A stretch of 64,000 nucleotides of DNA, from positions 806,001-870,000 of the forward strand of contig NZ_CP089974.1 of assembly GCF_030177935.1 (NCBI RefSeq), given 5' to 3'. Below the pieces are notes generated by a model. The model was not told the origin of the DNA. It did not search any database and saw only the letters and a list, made by a program, of their open reading frames with translations. Below are positions 50,295 through 59,600 of the stretch, piece after piece. Source of the stretch: Moraxella haemolytica (GTDB lineage: Bacteria; Pseudomonadota; Gammaproteobacteria; Pseudomonadales; Moraxellaceae). The position numbers were made by a program, and so were the translations under genes. The stretch's first letter is position 1. Every line of letters starts with the position of its first letter.

Positions 50295-50440
50295 CACCCT
50301 AATTAGGGTGTTTTTCTATCAGATGAATGTGAGTGTGTCGTATCGGTATCACTAAATTTTTAAAATCACTCCTCATGGATTATCTTGCCAATCTGTGGGG
50401 ATTTTTTTATGTGGCAAGAATTTTTATGTTCGGAGCGAAT

Positions 50441-50953
50441 ATGAATGAATTAGTAATGGTTGATGATGGACAACCAAAAACAACAACCCTACAAATTGCA
50501 CAGGGTTTGGAGTTAAAGCACAAAACTGTTTTCCAATTGGTAAATAGTTATTTGCCTGATTTTATGGAATTGGGAGAGGTTGTATTTAAACAAACGAATT
50601 CGGCATTTGAAATGCGAAATTCTACACAAGGTCGTTGGACGAGGTATGCTGAACTCAACGAACAGCAAGCCACGTTTTTAATGACCCTTATGCGAAACAG
50701 CCCCAAAGTGATTGCCTTTAAAAAAGCATTGGTGCAGGCGTTCTTTTATGCTCGCTCACTGCTACAAAGTGAAACCATGGAGCTAATGCAACAACACGCC
50801 TTGCTTAGCGACTTAAAAGAGCGTGAACAGGCGTTTGCCAGTTTGTGCGGTAAGGGTCTATCCGATTGGAAGAAAAGACGAGATGACCTAAACACCGCCA
50901 TTTTATCCGTCCAAAAACAAATGCAACCCCAACTACCTTTCAACCGCCCTTAA
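50441..50953 (+). CDS. Rha-family phage regulatory protein
   Basis: ATG 50441 follows CGGAGCG. The 170-residue protein begins NELVMVDDGQPKTTTLQIAQGLELKHKTVFQLVNSYLPDFMELG and has YAELNEQQATFLMTLMRNSPKVIAFKKALVQAF, the Rha (phage_pRha) signature. Rha proteins affect phage growth and lysogeny. It lies between head and tail genes, with a hairpin (GCCC/GGGC, 50947-50967) at its end. Confidence 0.8.
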   Translation: MNELVMVDDGQPKTTTLQIAQGLELKHKTVFQLVNSYLPDFMELGEVVFKQTNSAFEMRNSTQGRWTRYAELNEQQATFLMTLMRNSPKVIAFKKALVQAFFYARSLLQSETMELMQQHALLSDLKEREQAFASLCGKGLSDWKKRRDDLNTAILSVQKQMQPQLPFNRP

Positions 50954-50979
50954 GGGGCTTTTTTATTGGAGTGAAAACT

Positions 50980-51891
50980 ATGTCTCGTGGTTCAAAAGTT
51001 CAGATTAACTATGCTACCCAAACAACCGACGAAGTTCCAAAAACAGGCTGGAAAGTTCTACCATATAAGTCCAATGGTTTGTCGGCATCATTTGAAAAAA
51101 CAGACAGTGAAACCATCACGGATAGCCGTATCAGTTCGGCAGGATTGGTAACATCAGGATCGCTATCTGGTGATATTGAAGTGGAATTTTCCAAAGATGA
51201 GTATGATGACTTATTATCAGCGGCAGCTTGTAACAACTGGTCGGGCAATGCACTAACTTTTGGCGGTGATGTCGTTAAAAATTATGCTTTTGAAGTTGCT
51301 TTTAAAGATGTTGGCATTTTTCACTATTATGGTGGCGTTCGTGTCAATACTTTTGAGCTGTCATTGGCGGATAGCGGCTATGCAACGGCAAAATTTGGCT
51401 TAATGGGTTCTGATTATAAGAACCAAAACGACACGGCATTTAGCAAAACGCCAACGCCAGCAGGTCAGCTACAGAAAGTTACTTCGCTGTCTGTTGAAGA
51501 CATCAAGATTGATGGTATTACTACTAAGGGTGTAGCGTGTGCGACGGCATTTGATTTTAAGGTAGATAACAATATCCAAGAACAACGCTGTTTAGGTGGT
51601 GGTATTTTTGCAGGCAAATTGCTTGAGATGATGGCGAAAATGGAGGGTAGCTTGACCTTAGCTTACGGTAAAAAAGCCCAAGAGATTGTCAATAAGCAGG
51701 TAACAGGAGCGACGGTCGCTATTGAGATTACCTTAAAATTCCCAGATGGTTCAAAATATGTACTAGCCATTCCAAAAGCACAGGTATCAGGCGAAACACC
51801 AAGCGGTGGCATGAATGACATTATCAATCAGTCCGTTACTTATACCGTTGTTGAGCAAGCACCAACCATGACAAAAGTTCCAGCAGTTTAA
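50980..51891 (+). CDS. Tail tube protein
   Basis: I use ATG 50980; GGAG lies 8 bases in front. The 303-residue product (SRGSKVQINYATQTTDEVPKTGWKVLPYKSNGLSASFEKTDSETITDSR...VEVEFSKDEYDDLL) has the pattern of siphophage tube proteins and is followed by the G/GT chaperone pair, as in lambda (V then G). Confidence 0.83.
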   Translation: MSRGSKVQINYATQTTDEVPKTGWKVLPYKSNGLSASFEKTDSETITDSRISSAGLVTSGSLSGDIEVEFSKDEYDDLLSAAACNNWSGNALTFGGDVVKNYAFEVAFKDVGIFHYYGGVRVNTFELSLADSGYATAKFGLMGSDYKNQNDTAFSKTPTPAGQLQKVTSLSVEDIKIDGITTKGVACATAFDFKVDNNIQEQRCLGGGIFAGKLLEMMAKMEGSLTLAYGKKAQEIVNKQVTGATVAIEITLKFPDGSKYVLAIPKAQVSGETPSGGMNDIINQSVTYTVVEQAPTMTKVPAV

Positions 51892-51905
51892 TTGGAGATA
51901 TGCAA

Positions 51906-52325
51906 ATGAAAATTACAAAACGAGAAAAAACAACAATTAAAAACACCCCGTGTGAGTGGGTGGATTATGGCGATGGCGTAGCATTTGAGATTTATGGCGT
52001 ATCGCACCCGCTTTATCAGCAAGCCAATACCAAACATCGTGTGCGTGAGCTGACAGAGGATTTGTTAAATCTGTCTGATGAAGATGGCTTGGAAACATTC
52101 CCAAAAATCGTCGGTCAGTATTTGATTAAAGACTGGCGTGGTGTTACTGACGAAGATGGCGAGGATTTGCCATGTAATTGTGATAATTTCGTGGATATGG
52201 TGCTTTGTGTTGATGGGTTGTTACAGTGGGTAATTAACCAATCTTATCGCATTCAGGATAAGCACGCAGAGCAGGTGGAAGTAACGAAAAAAAAGCCGTC
52301 CAAAGGTGGCAATACCAAAGGTTAG
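51906..52325 (+). CDS. Tail assembly chaperone G
   Basis: ATG 51906 has GGAG 8 bases upstream; an in-frame ATG at 51900 is too close to it. The 139-residue acidic protein ends in a lysine-rich stretch coded by a run of eight A, where the frame can slip to make the longer GT product. The G/GT pair guides tape measure folding and tail length. Confidence 0.8.
   Translation: MKITKREKTTIKNTPCEWVDYGDGVAFEIYGVSHPLYQQANTKHRVRELTEDLLNLSDEDGLETFPKIVGQYLIKDWRGVTDEDGEDLPCNCDNFVDMVLCVDGLLQWVINQSYRIQDKHAEQVEVTKKKPSKGGNTKG
52289..52295 (+). promoter_or_regulatory. -1 ribosomal frameshift site for G/GT
   Basis: A-AAA-AAG in the G frame (codons AAA 52290-52292, AAG 52293-52295) is a classic slippery heptamer. 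After a -1 slip the frame runs open as AVQRWQYQRLGLSDFDIQ to 52612. Confidence 0.75.
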
Positions 52326-52612
52326 GACTGTCTGACTTTGACATACAAGTTAGGCGGTATTTGGGGCTTGAAGTGCCAAAAGAGCCTGAGAACAGCCATG
52401 CGATTAGCATGATTATTTATGTGTTTTGCATGGCAAGCCGTGCAAGGCGATATATTGGCATGACAGGCACACCCTTACCATTGACGGTAAAAGACATCAG
52501 CGATGTGGTGGATGCACACCCTACCATGATTGATAGGGAAACCTTAGACGCTGGTGTATTCGCCATTGATGATGTTTGGCTTGATGAGATGCAAGAAAAA
52601 ACAGCGAAATGA
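52295..52612 (+). CDS. Tail assembly chaperone T part of the GT fusion
   Basis: The -1 frame from the slippery site has no stop until 52612 and no good start of its own, apart from a TTG at 52361. The fused protein would be about 235 residues, and T would add LGLEVPKEPENSHAISMIIYVFCMASRARRYIGMTG...WLDEMQEKTAK. It sits exactly between the tail tube and tape measure blocks, as in lambda. Confidence 0.75.
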   Translation, partial: AVQRWQYQRLGLSDFDIQVRRYLGLEVPKEPENSHAISMIIYVFCMASRARRYIGMTGTPLPLTVKDISDVVDAHPTMIDRETLDAGVFAIDDVWLDEMQEKTAK

Positions 52613-52615
52613 GCA

Positions 52616-52652
52616 AAAACCCCAAACTACGGCAAATAGTTTGGGGTTTTTA
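52616..52652 (+). terminator. Terminator after the GT gene
   Basis: A 10-bp perfect stem (52620-52629 with 52637-52646) with 7-base loop, then TTTTTAT. Confidence 0.8.
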
Positions 52653-52734
52653 TACAAACCCATTGCAAGGAGGAAAAGCGAATGGGATATGATGATTTTA
52701 TCAAATTTTTAACTTTTTAGCAAAGGTTATTGAA

Positions 52735-52866
52735 ATGACAACCAAATCCTTGACTGAACATGGTCTTATCAAAACTTGCCTTACTTTAATGAGATTTTTG
52801 ATGCCATTTGTGGCGGTTGCTTTGGTATGGAAATTACCAGAGATTATTTTGGCAATCAAAGCCTAA
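52735..52866 (+). CDS. 43-residue single-span membrane peptide
   Basis: AAAGG precedes ATG 52735. The product has a polar start (MTTKSLTEHGLIKTCL) and one membrane span (FLMPFVAVALVWKLPEIILAI). Terminators stand on both sides. No family is recognised. Confidence 0.45.
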   Translation: MTTKSLTEHGLIKTCLTLMRFLMPFVAVALVWKLPEIILAIKA

Positions 52867-52873
52867 ATTAAGC

Positions 52874-52911
52874 AAAAACCCTTGATATTGGTCGTATCAA
52901 GGGTTTTTTTA
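52874..52911 (+). terminator. Terminator after the 43-residue peptide gene
   Basis: A 14-bp perfect stem (52874-52887 with 52895-52908), 7-base loop and a T run. Confidence 0.9.
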
Positions 52912-52945
52912 TTATCAATTTAGCGTATTGAATAAGGTTATTATA

Positions 52946-53080
52946 ATGTTAGATGAGAGAGTTGTCAAAGAAATTTTAGACAAGGCGAACAAAATGAAAG
53001 CAGTAAGATTTTATACGATAGCAATGATTGCCCTTGTATTTGCATTGGCAAGTTTTATTAATGCGATAAAGTGGTGGTAG
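52946..53080 (+). CDS. 44-residue single-span membrane peptide
   Basis: AAGGT precedes ATG 52946 at about 7-10 bases. The product has an amphipathic start (MLDERVVKEILDKANKMK) and one span (FYTIAMIALVFALASFIN) ending KWW. Similar in plan to its neighbour but not in sequence. Confidence 0.45.
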   Translation: MLDERVVKEILDKANKMKAVRFYTIAMIALVFALASFINAIKWW

Positions 53081-53147
53081 GGCTTGATGCGGTAAAATGT
53101 AACAGTTTGTGTTATGATAGTTTGGTCTTTTCGGATTGGAGCTATAA

Positions 53148-53624
53148 ATGAAAATCTTAAAAATACTATTCTTGACTACCTTATTGATGTTGCCAACTTG
53201 GGTGATGGCTGACTCATGGTTTTATGACATCCAAGAGGATGAGTTTGTGAGTGGGTATAGTAGAACCGCTATAGTTCCCGACAGTAACAATATCGTTTTT
53301 TTGGGTGTAGTGTTTGCTTCTAGATTTAATAATAAACCAATGGTTGGTTTTCATTACAGTGAGAGCCAAAATTACATTCCGAGCTTTTGTCATGTTGATT
53401 GCTCTATTTATCTGAATGTTGATGGTAAAAAATTCCCTGTGTTTAAGGCTGTAAGAAATAGTGAATCGTATTATTTGAAAGATTCGAATAAAGCGTTAAA
53501 AGCCATCAAGGATGCTAAGGTAATTAAAGTGGAATTGCCACCACCGCTATGGGGAGATGTCAATGTGCATACCTTCTATTTAGATGAGCCTTTGGATATG
53601 GATAAATTGGCAGAACCAAAATAA
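53148..53624 (+). CDS. Secreted hypothetical protein
   Basis: The 158-residue product has a signal peptide (MKILKILFLTTLLMLPTWVMA, then DSWFYD), so it is exported to the periplasm or beyond. Two cysteines (CHVDCS) could form a disulfide. A secreted protein in the middle of the tail genes suggests lysogenic conversion; no family is recognised. GGAG precedes the ATG. Confidence 0.6.
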   Translation: MKILKILFLTTLLMLPTWVMADSWFYDIQEDEFVSGYSRTAIVPDSNNIVFLGVVFASRFNNKPMVGFHYSESQNYIPSFCHVDCSIYLNVDGKKFPVFKAVRNSESYYLKDSNKALKAIKDAKVIKVELPPPLWGDVNVHTFYLDEPLDMDKLAEPK

Positions 53625-53656
53625 AAAACAGCTTTATAAAGTAAGGTTTTGTTTAC

Positions 53657-53974
53657 CTACAGCTCCTTAAATCTTGTCAAATCTAGCAAAGGACACCAAT
53701 GACATGATTTTTTTACAGCATAAGCCTGTAACTGACTGATAGGGCTTGATGGGTGTAAATTATTGACTCTGGCATGACTTAATTTTTGGCAAGGTATTAA
53801 CCATAATTTATCATCCACTCTTGTGCCACCAAATAAGGTGGTTTTGTATACAGGCTCTGTTTGTATGAAGTTACAATACGCTTTTGTATCATAACATTTC
53901 ATTGCTTCTGAGTAGCAAGATAGCGTATCAAGTATCCCAGTATGATTATTAACCAATACGCCATTAAAAAACAA
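53657..53974 (-). CDS. Cysteine-rich hypothetical protein, second of a reverse-strand pair
   Basis: A TTG at 53974 with AAAGGA in front gives 105 residues; an internal ATG would begin MKCYDTKAYCNF. Six cysteines (SCYSEAMKCYDTKAYC..., SCHWCPLLDL) are notable. In another frame at 53964-53899 a 21-residue hydrophobic ORF exists but has no ribosome binding site. The gene lies 12 bases after the gene at 53987, against the direction of the late operon. Confidence 0.5.
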   Translation of the reverse strand: MFFNGVLVNNHTGILDTLSCYSEAMKCYDTKAYCNFIQTEPVYKTTLFGGTRVDDKLWLIPCQKLSHARVNNLHPSSPISQLQAYAVKKSCHWCPLLDLTRFKEL

Positions 53975-53986
53975 ATGAAATCCTTT

Positions 53987-54238
53987 CTATTTTTTAGCCA
54001 TTTCAATGATGGCAGATAACATATGAAGTCTGATAGGTTGTAATGAGAAAGCACAAGAATAGTATGTTGTGCCTTGTATTTCTTGCTCGGCAAACAATAC
54101 TCCTTGCTTCATGAGACCTAGTACGATTGGCATATTACGAGATGGTGATTTGGATATATACACAACAAAATGTTCTTCAAAAGACCTAGAAAGAGGATGG
54201 ATAGCAACATCATTGGGTAGTACGGATAACAGATACAT
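53987..54238 (-). CDS. Hypothetical 83-residue protein, first of a reverse-strand pair
   Basis: The product (MYLLSVLPNDVAIHPLSRSFEEHFVVYISKSPSRNMPIVLGLMKQGV...) has no known domain. It has its own promoter-like sequence on the minus strand, TGCTATACT (54282-54274). Reverse orientation and own promoter suggest expression in the lysogen. Confidence 0.55.
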   Translation of the reverse strand: MYLLSVLPNDVAIHPLSRSFEEHFVVYISKSPSRNMPIVLGLMKQGVLFAEQEIQGTTYYSCAFSLQPIRLHMLSAIIEMAKK

Positions 54239-54273
54239 AACATCAGCTCATGAGATTATGATTAAGTTGGCTT

Positions 54274-54282
54274 AGTATAGCA
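54274..54282 (-). promoter_or_regulatory. Extended -10 of the reverse-strand pair
   Basis: TG-C-TATACT on the minus strand, about 36 bases before ATG 54238; no clear -35. Confidence 0.4.
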
Positions 54283-54302
54283 TTTTTTTTTCGGAAATTG
54301 AT

Positions 54303-54331
54303 TTGACTTTTATGGATTTTTCATATAGTAT
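54303..54331 (+). promoter_or_regulatory. Promoter of element v / antirepressor unit
   Basis: TTGACT (54303-54308), 17 bases, TAGTAT (54326-54331). A hairpin with AATCAC/GTGGTT arms and seven T (about 54367-54391) lies between this and element v, as in the element iv unit. Confidence 0.6.
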
Positions 54332-54460
54332 TAAAAAACGGTCTCAAAAGCCTAACAATACACGGTAATCACCCCGTCAGCGTGGTTTTTTTATGCTCCA
54401 AAAAAAAGTTAATCCGAAAATTTTTTGGCATAGATTTGCATACCTTATTTGATAAGTTAT

Positions 54461-54541
54461 GACCGACGGTGCGACGAATACAAAACCCAGTAATGGGGAA
54501 TAAGTCCGCCTGAATGTATTGCAGGTTTTGAGCCGTTGGTC
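54461..54541 (+). ncRNA. C4-like antisense RNA element v, leader of the antirepressor
   Basis: GACCGACGG (54461-54469) and CCGTTGGTC (54533-54541) pair with one G-U. Loop GTATTG-c-AGGTT (54516-54527) matches AACCT (54561-54565) and CAATAC (54577-54582), on both sides of the AAAAAGG ribosome binding site. ATACCTTATTTGATA (54440-54454) can pair with TATCAAAAAGGT over it. Relative to element iv, loop and target change together. Confidence 0.65.
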
Positions 54542-54583
54542 GCCCTTATGGGCTTAACTTAACCTATCAAAAAGGTCAATACT

Positions 54584-55411
54584 ATGCAAAATCAAATCCA
54601 AACCGTGAATTTTCACAACCAATCCCTAATCACTCTACAAAAAGACGGTATCGCTTATGTGGCAATGAAGCCCATTTGCGAAAATATCGGTCTTGATTGG
54701 ACGGCACAACGCCAACGCTTAGTGCGTGATGAAGTATTAAACTCAACTATGGTTATGATAACCACAGTTGCCACAGATGGTAAAATGCGTGAATTGCTAT
54801 GCCTACCAATCCACTACTTAAACGGTTGGCTATTTGGCGTAGATACAAACCGTGTCAAAGCCGAAATCAAAGAAACGCTGATTACTTACAAAAAAGAATG
54901 CTATCAAGCCTTATTTGATTACTGGAATAACGGTGTGGCAGTTAATCATCGTCTATCATCAGACGACACCCTGCCACTCCGCAACGCCATCAATATGGCA
55001 ACAGGGATTTTAAGATTGGACTATGCGACGATTTATAAAATGGTGCATCAAAGATTTGGCGTGGACGAAATCAAAGAGCTATCCAAAGAACAGGTACATC
55101 AAGCGGTGGAGTATGTGCATGGCTTGGTATTGCAACATGGCAGAAAGCCTGTGGATAATGCCATGCTTTATGATGTGCTTGCCAATAGTGCCGTACACCT
55201 AAGGGACTATGTGCGACTGATTAAGCAGATGAAAGGTATCATGTTCTTTGATGATGACATGGGTAGAAATGTGCATGACTTTGTGGTGAATAATGTTAGA
55301 GATATTGCACAACTCGCCCATGACATGAAACTGACAAACAAATACGGCAAACCGATGTTTGAGCCGAATCGCATTAATTATTATGGCGGTAATGCCATTA
55401 TAATGAATTAA
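54584..55411 (+). CDS. P22-type phage antirepressor
   Basis: The 275-residue protein has a P22_AR_N domain (SLITLQKDGIAYVAMKPICENIGLDWTAQRQRLVRDEVLNSTMVMITTVATDGKMRELLCLPIHYLNGWLFGVDTNRVK) and a C-terminal domain (YATIYKMVHQRFGVDEIKELSKEQVHQAVEYVHGLV) related to that of the BRO proteins. Its translation is probably limited by element v. Its place among tail genes makes it a late-region accessory unit. Confidence 0.85.
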   Translation: MQNQIQTVNFHNQSLITLQKDGIAYVAMKPICENIGLDWTAQRQRLVRDEVLNSTMVMITTVATDGKMRELLCLPIHYLNGWLFGVDTNRVKAEIKETLITYKKECYQALFDYWNNGVAVNHRLSSDDTLPLRNAINMATGILRLDYATIYKMVHQRFGVDEIKELSKEQVHQAVEYVHGLVLQHGRKPVDNAMLYDVLANSAVHLRDYVRLIKQMKGIMFFDDDMGRNVHDFVVNNVRDIAQLAHDMKLTNKYGKPMFEPNRINYYGGNAIIMN

Positions 55412-55474
55412 ACAAAATCACAGAACATAAATTTTGTTTTGCCAATCTTGAGAATTGATAAACAAAGTTAGACA

Positions 55475-55503
55475 AAACACCCTGCTGTTTAGTGGGGTGT
55501 TTT
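55475..55503 (+). terminator. Terminator after the antirepressor gene
   Basis: AAAACACCC/GGGGTGTTTT arms with an 11-base loop. Confidence 0.75.
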
Positions 55504-55519
55504 CCCTCGCATAAAAAAT

Positions 55520-55547
55520 TTGACAATCGCAATTAAATTGATAACAT
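55520..55547 (+). promoter_or_regulatory. Own promoter of the RelA/SpoT gene
   Basis: TTGACA (55520-55525), 16 bases, TAACAT (55542-55547). Confidence 0.5.
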
Positions 55548-55576
55548 AGAAATGAATTAAGTTGGAATTAATTGTT

Positions 55577-56590
55577 ATGCTGAGCAAAAAACAAATTAAA
55601 AGAGCAGGCGAGGCTCTGGCCAACAACCCAAAAGATGTAGAAGCCATGGCAATCTTGTCGCAATGGCGGTCTTTGCATGCTCACCCTATTAACACGTTTC
55701 AGGCAATGTTGCGAAAAAGAAAAGAGTTAAAACATGCCACAATCGCACAGCGTCTAAAACGCACGCCTTCAATTATCCGAAAGATACAACGCTTTGAAGG
55801 CATGAACCTAGCTAGAATGCAAGACATCGGCGGCATTCGTGTTATTGTCTCAAATATTTCTGAAGTTTATAGACTTCATAAATCGCTAATCAATGGAAGG
55901 CATCAACATGAACCACTGCTTCCACCAAAAGACTATATAAGCTCCCCTAAAGATGATGGTTATCGCAGCCTTCATCAAGTTTTTAAATACAATAGTCCGA
56001 ATGATGAACTAAAAGGTCTGCAAATAGAATTACAAATACGAACGCGCATTCAGCATTATTGGGCAACAGCAGTAGAAACGTTGGGGCTTATAGAAAAATC
56101 ATCGTTTAAAACGGGCGAAGGCTCAGAAGAGTATAAACGGTTTTTTAAACTTGCCAGCGTTCTGTTTTGTCATTATGAAAAGGCTAGAATTTTGCCTGAA
56201 TTTCAAAACACGCCCATTAAAGAGGTGATTGACGAGTTTGAGAACTTGGAGAATAAGTTGCAAGCCTTTAATAAGTTAAACGGACTGCTTGTTACTGGCA
56301 GGCATATCTCTAATGTCAAGACAAAGGGCGAGTTTTATTACTTGATGGAGCTAAACACACAGGAAAAAACTGTTAGTCTAACGCCTTTTGAAAAGAAACA
56401 ATTACACCAAGCGGAAAACATGTATCAGCTTTTGGAGGTTCAGAACGTTGACAATCCGCATATTGAGTTGGTATTGATGTCGGCTAAAAGTTTTAAAGAG
56501 GTAAAAAAAGCCTATCCAAACTACTTTTTAGACACCCAATCTTTCATTGAGAGCTTGGAAAAAATATGCCAAAAATATAAAAAAGTGTAA
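55577..56590 (+). CDS. RelA/SpoT-domain nucleotide transferase, stand-alone
   Basis: I use ATG 55577 (MLSKKQIKRAG); a TTG at 55562 would add 5 residues. The 337-residue protein has the synthetase motifs in order: IAQRLKRTPSIIRKI near 57-71, MQDIGGIRVIVS near 81, KDYISSPKDDGYRSLH near 118-133 and IELQIRT near 150, then QHYWATAVETLG. No hydrolase domain is seen. A further C-terminal part ends NYFLDTQSFIESLEKI. Such small enzymes in phages act as growth-arrest toxins or exclusion proteins (toxSAS/CapRel-like). A terminator follows at 56607, so the gene is an independent unit. The substrate, (p)ppGpp, (p)ppApp or tRNA, cannot be told. Confidence 0.82.
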   Translation: MLSKKQIKRAGEALANNPKDVEAMAILSQWRSLHAHPINTFQAMLRKRKELKHATIAQRLKRTPSIIRKIQRFEGMNLARMQDIGGIRVIVSNISEVYRLHKSLINGRHQHEPLLPPKDYISSPKDDGYRSLHQVFKYNSPNDELKGLQIELQIRTRIQHYWATAVETLGLIEKSSFKTGEGSEEYKRFFKLASVLFCHYEKARILPEFQNTPIKEVIDEFENLENKLQAFNKLNGLLVTGRHISNVKTKGEFYYLMELNTQEKTVSLTPFEKKQLHQAENMYQLLEVQNVDNPHIELVLMSAKSFKEVKKAYPNYFLDTQSFIESLEKICQKYKKV

Positions 56591-56606
56591 TTTATATTTA
56601 AAAAAC

Positions 56607-56632
56607 AACCGTCCTTTTGGGCGGTTTTTTTA
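56607..56632 (+). terminator. Terminator of the RelA/SpoT gene
   Basis: AACCGTCC (56607-56614)/GGGCGGTT (56619-56626) with a TTTT loop and a T run. Confidence 0.8.
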
Positions 56633-56645
56633 TTGGGGAATTAAC

Positions 56646-59600
56646 ATGACTAATTATAGCGTCCGACTTGAAATTACCACAGGTAATACAGAGCAGCGGC
56701 TACAAACCCTAAGACGAGAGCTGGCAAAAGTTGAACAAAGTGGCTTGAAAATGACCAGCAGTCTAAATGGGACGGTCATTAGCCAAAGTATAAAAGTGCT
56801 GACCGATACGATCACCAAAATGGGGCATGGGTCAAGTAGTGCCAGCTCGGATGTGGAAAAACTACAAAAACAGTTGTTACAAGCTCAGACTAAGTCAGAA
56901 AATCTAGCCAAATCTTTAGATAGGGCAAATATTCGGCTTGCTAGATTAGGACAAGCATTTGAAAAATCTAAGGCGATGGGGACAAAATTTGCCAATGAAA
57001 TCAAGCAAGCCAACGCCAAGATTGATGAAATGTCAAAAAAAATGCAAAAAATCGAGCAAGAATTGCAAAAGGCAAAAAAAGCCTTTGGCGGCTTTGGGGA
57101 TTTGCAAGGCAAGCTACAATCTTTGGCGGGATTTACGGTGTTTGGTATGGGTGTGGCGGATGTATTAAGAACCGCTGATACCATGAAAACGCTGGATACA
57201 CAGATTAAACTGGTTACTAAGTCAGAACAAGAACACGCAGCTGTCAAAGCCAATCTATACAACATATCCAATAAAACACGACAAGATATTACCTCAACCA
57301 TTGAAGCCTATACTAATAATGCTCGCTCGCTAGGACAACTTGGTAAAAATCAAGCTGAAGTGCTGAAATTCACCGAAAATATCAGTTTGGCGATGGCGGT
57401 CGGTGGTAAATCTGCCCAAGAGCAATCAGCGGCATTGCTACAATTAGGGCAGGCTATGCAGTCAGGTGTATTGCAAGGCGATGAATTTCGCTCTATTGCT
57501 GAAAATTCGCCAATCCTGCTTGATTTGATTGCTGAAAAATTGGGCAAAACTCGTGGCGAAGTAAAAAAACTTGCCAGTGATGGCAAAATTACCAGTGAGG
57601 TGATTTATCAATCGGTCATTGGTGCGGGCGATGAGCTGAACAAGAAGTTTGCCACCATGCCTGCTACCATGAGCCAAGCCCTTACGGTCGTACAAAATCG
57701 CTATACGCAGGCTGTGGATGATTTTTTCAATAAATCAGGTGGCTTGGGTGAACAGATTGCTAAGTCTTTGCTGTGGGTTAGTGATAATTTTGGCACGCTG
57801 ACAAATACTGTCATGGGTCTTGGCGTGGTCTATGGCGGATATATGGCATTAAATAGTAAATTTGTCAGCACCACCATACCTGCTAAAATTGCCGCCTTAA
57901 CTGCCAGTACTCGTGCATTTCATGCTGAAAGTGTGGCAATCAACGCCAACACCGCCGCTAAAATTCGCAATGATGGTGTGATTAAGACGCTGACAGCCAG
58001 TCTGAAAGCGACTAGAATAGGTCGGTTTACCAGTAGTCTTGTCGGGGTGACGGCTGAGCTTGGCAAGGGTACGGCTCGTATGGTTGGCTATGCTAATCAA
58101 GCCAGAAAAACGCATGGCACACTAGGAGCGTTGCGGTTGGGTGCGGTTAATACCACCACCGCCATTTTTAATAAAAATCGTGCTATTGGCGTGCTCCATG
58201 CCACCAAAGGCAAGCTCATTGGTACGGCAGGGCGGTTGGGTGCGGTGGTGACAAATCTGGGTCGTGCCATCTTTCGTGTCGGAGGCATCATCAAGGCACA
58301 CCCTGTCATGTTTTTGGCGAGCATTATTGTTACGGTCATCACCGCCACGATGGGTCTTGAAAATGCCATGAAAAGCTTCGGTGATGCGGTAGGCATCGTG
58401 GGTATTTTGATACAAGATTTTGTCAAATGGTCGGTAGATGGCATTGGCAAACAAATAACCAAAGCCATTGATTTTATGGCGGGCTTTTTTGGTTCAAAAT
58501 CAAAAGACGGCACCAATCAAGCCTCTAACGCTTTTAAGGATTTTTTCAAAACTTCGCAAGGCGGCTTTGTTGGCTTACTAGAAATCACCGCCAAAATCTT
58601 TGACAAGATTGTAACGATGGCAAAAGCGTCCATGCTGTATGCGTCATCGTATGTTGGCGATATGGTGATTAGCGTAAAAAATGCCTATAACGCCATGATG
58701 CCGTCGTGGATGGGCGGTGGTGGTGAGCAACAAGCCACACGCAATATGTCGTTTTCAGATGCTATTTTTCAAAGTCAAAGTTTTACCCTGCAAAATATGG
58801 TTGGCAATGCTAACACTCGCCACGCCATTTCACAAACAGCCAATGATAAAGCCTTACAGCACGATTTAGGTCAAGTGGGTGATGGGGCGGCTTCTGCCGC
58901 TAATGGTTTGAATAAACTAGGAAAAGAGGCGGATAAGGCGAAAGGCAAGATAGAGGCTAATCTAAACACCCAAGATGGGCGTATGCTGATGGTATTTAAT
59001 GCCTTTAAGAATGCTGGGTTTAGTGATGAGCAAGCACGCCAACTCACCGCACAGGTTGGGCGTGAGAATGATTACAACACCAAATATCTGTTTGGCTCGC
59101 ATAAAGATGCCGCCAATGGCAAGATGAACATTGGCATGATTAGCTGGCAAAAAGAGCGTGGTGCTAAGCTGTATCGTGAGATGCAGCAGCTGGGTCTGAT
59201 TGATAAGCATGGCAAGATGGTACGAAACCAAGAAGCATTAAATTATCAAGCCAAATATCTTGCTCGTGAAATGGCGAATGATAAATTATATGAACGCACA
59301 CGAAAAGACTTTATGTCTATTGACAATCCTACCTATGACAAGGGCATGAGTGCATTGAATGATGATTTTATTCGCTGGGATACGGCAGGTGAATCAATTA
59401 ACCCTAAGATACATTTTGCCAAGCAAGAGAATTTTTACAAAAAACTGGTTGCTTTAACAAAAGACCATGTGCAGATGGTTCAGGAGGATGTAAAAACCCA
59501 AGAGGAATTGTTGAAAGCCCAACAAGAACTCGCCCTTAAATATTCTGACCATGCCACTCGTCAATTAGCAGCATTGGCTGCAGAGAAAAAAGCTGTCAAT

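Noticed and set aside
58097-58516. Minus-strand ORF of 139 codons inside the tape measure gene
   Set aside because: Antisense to a conserved repetitive coding region.
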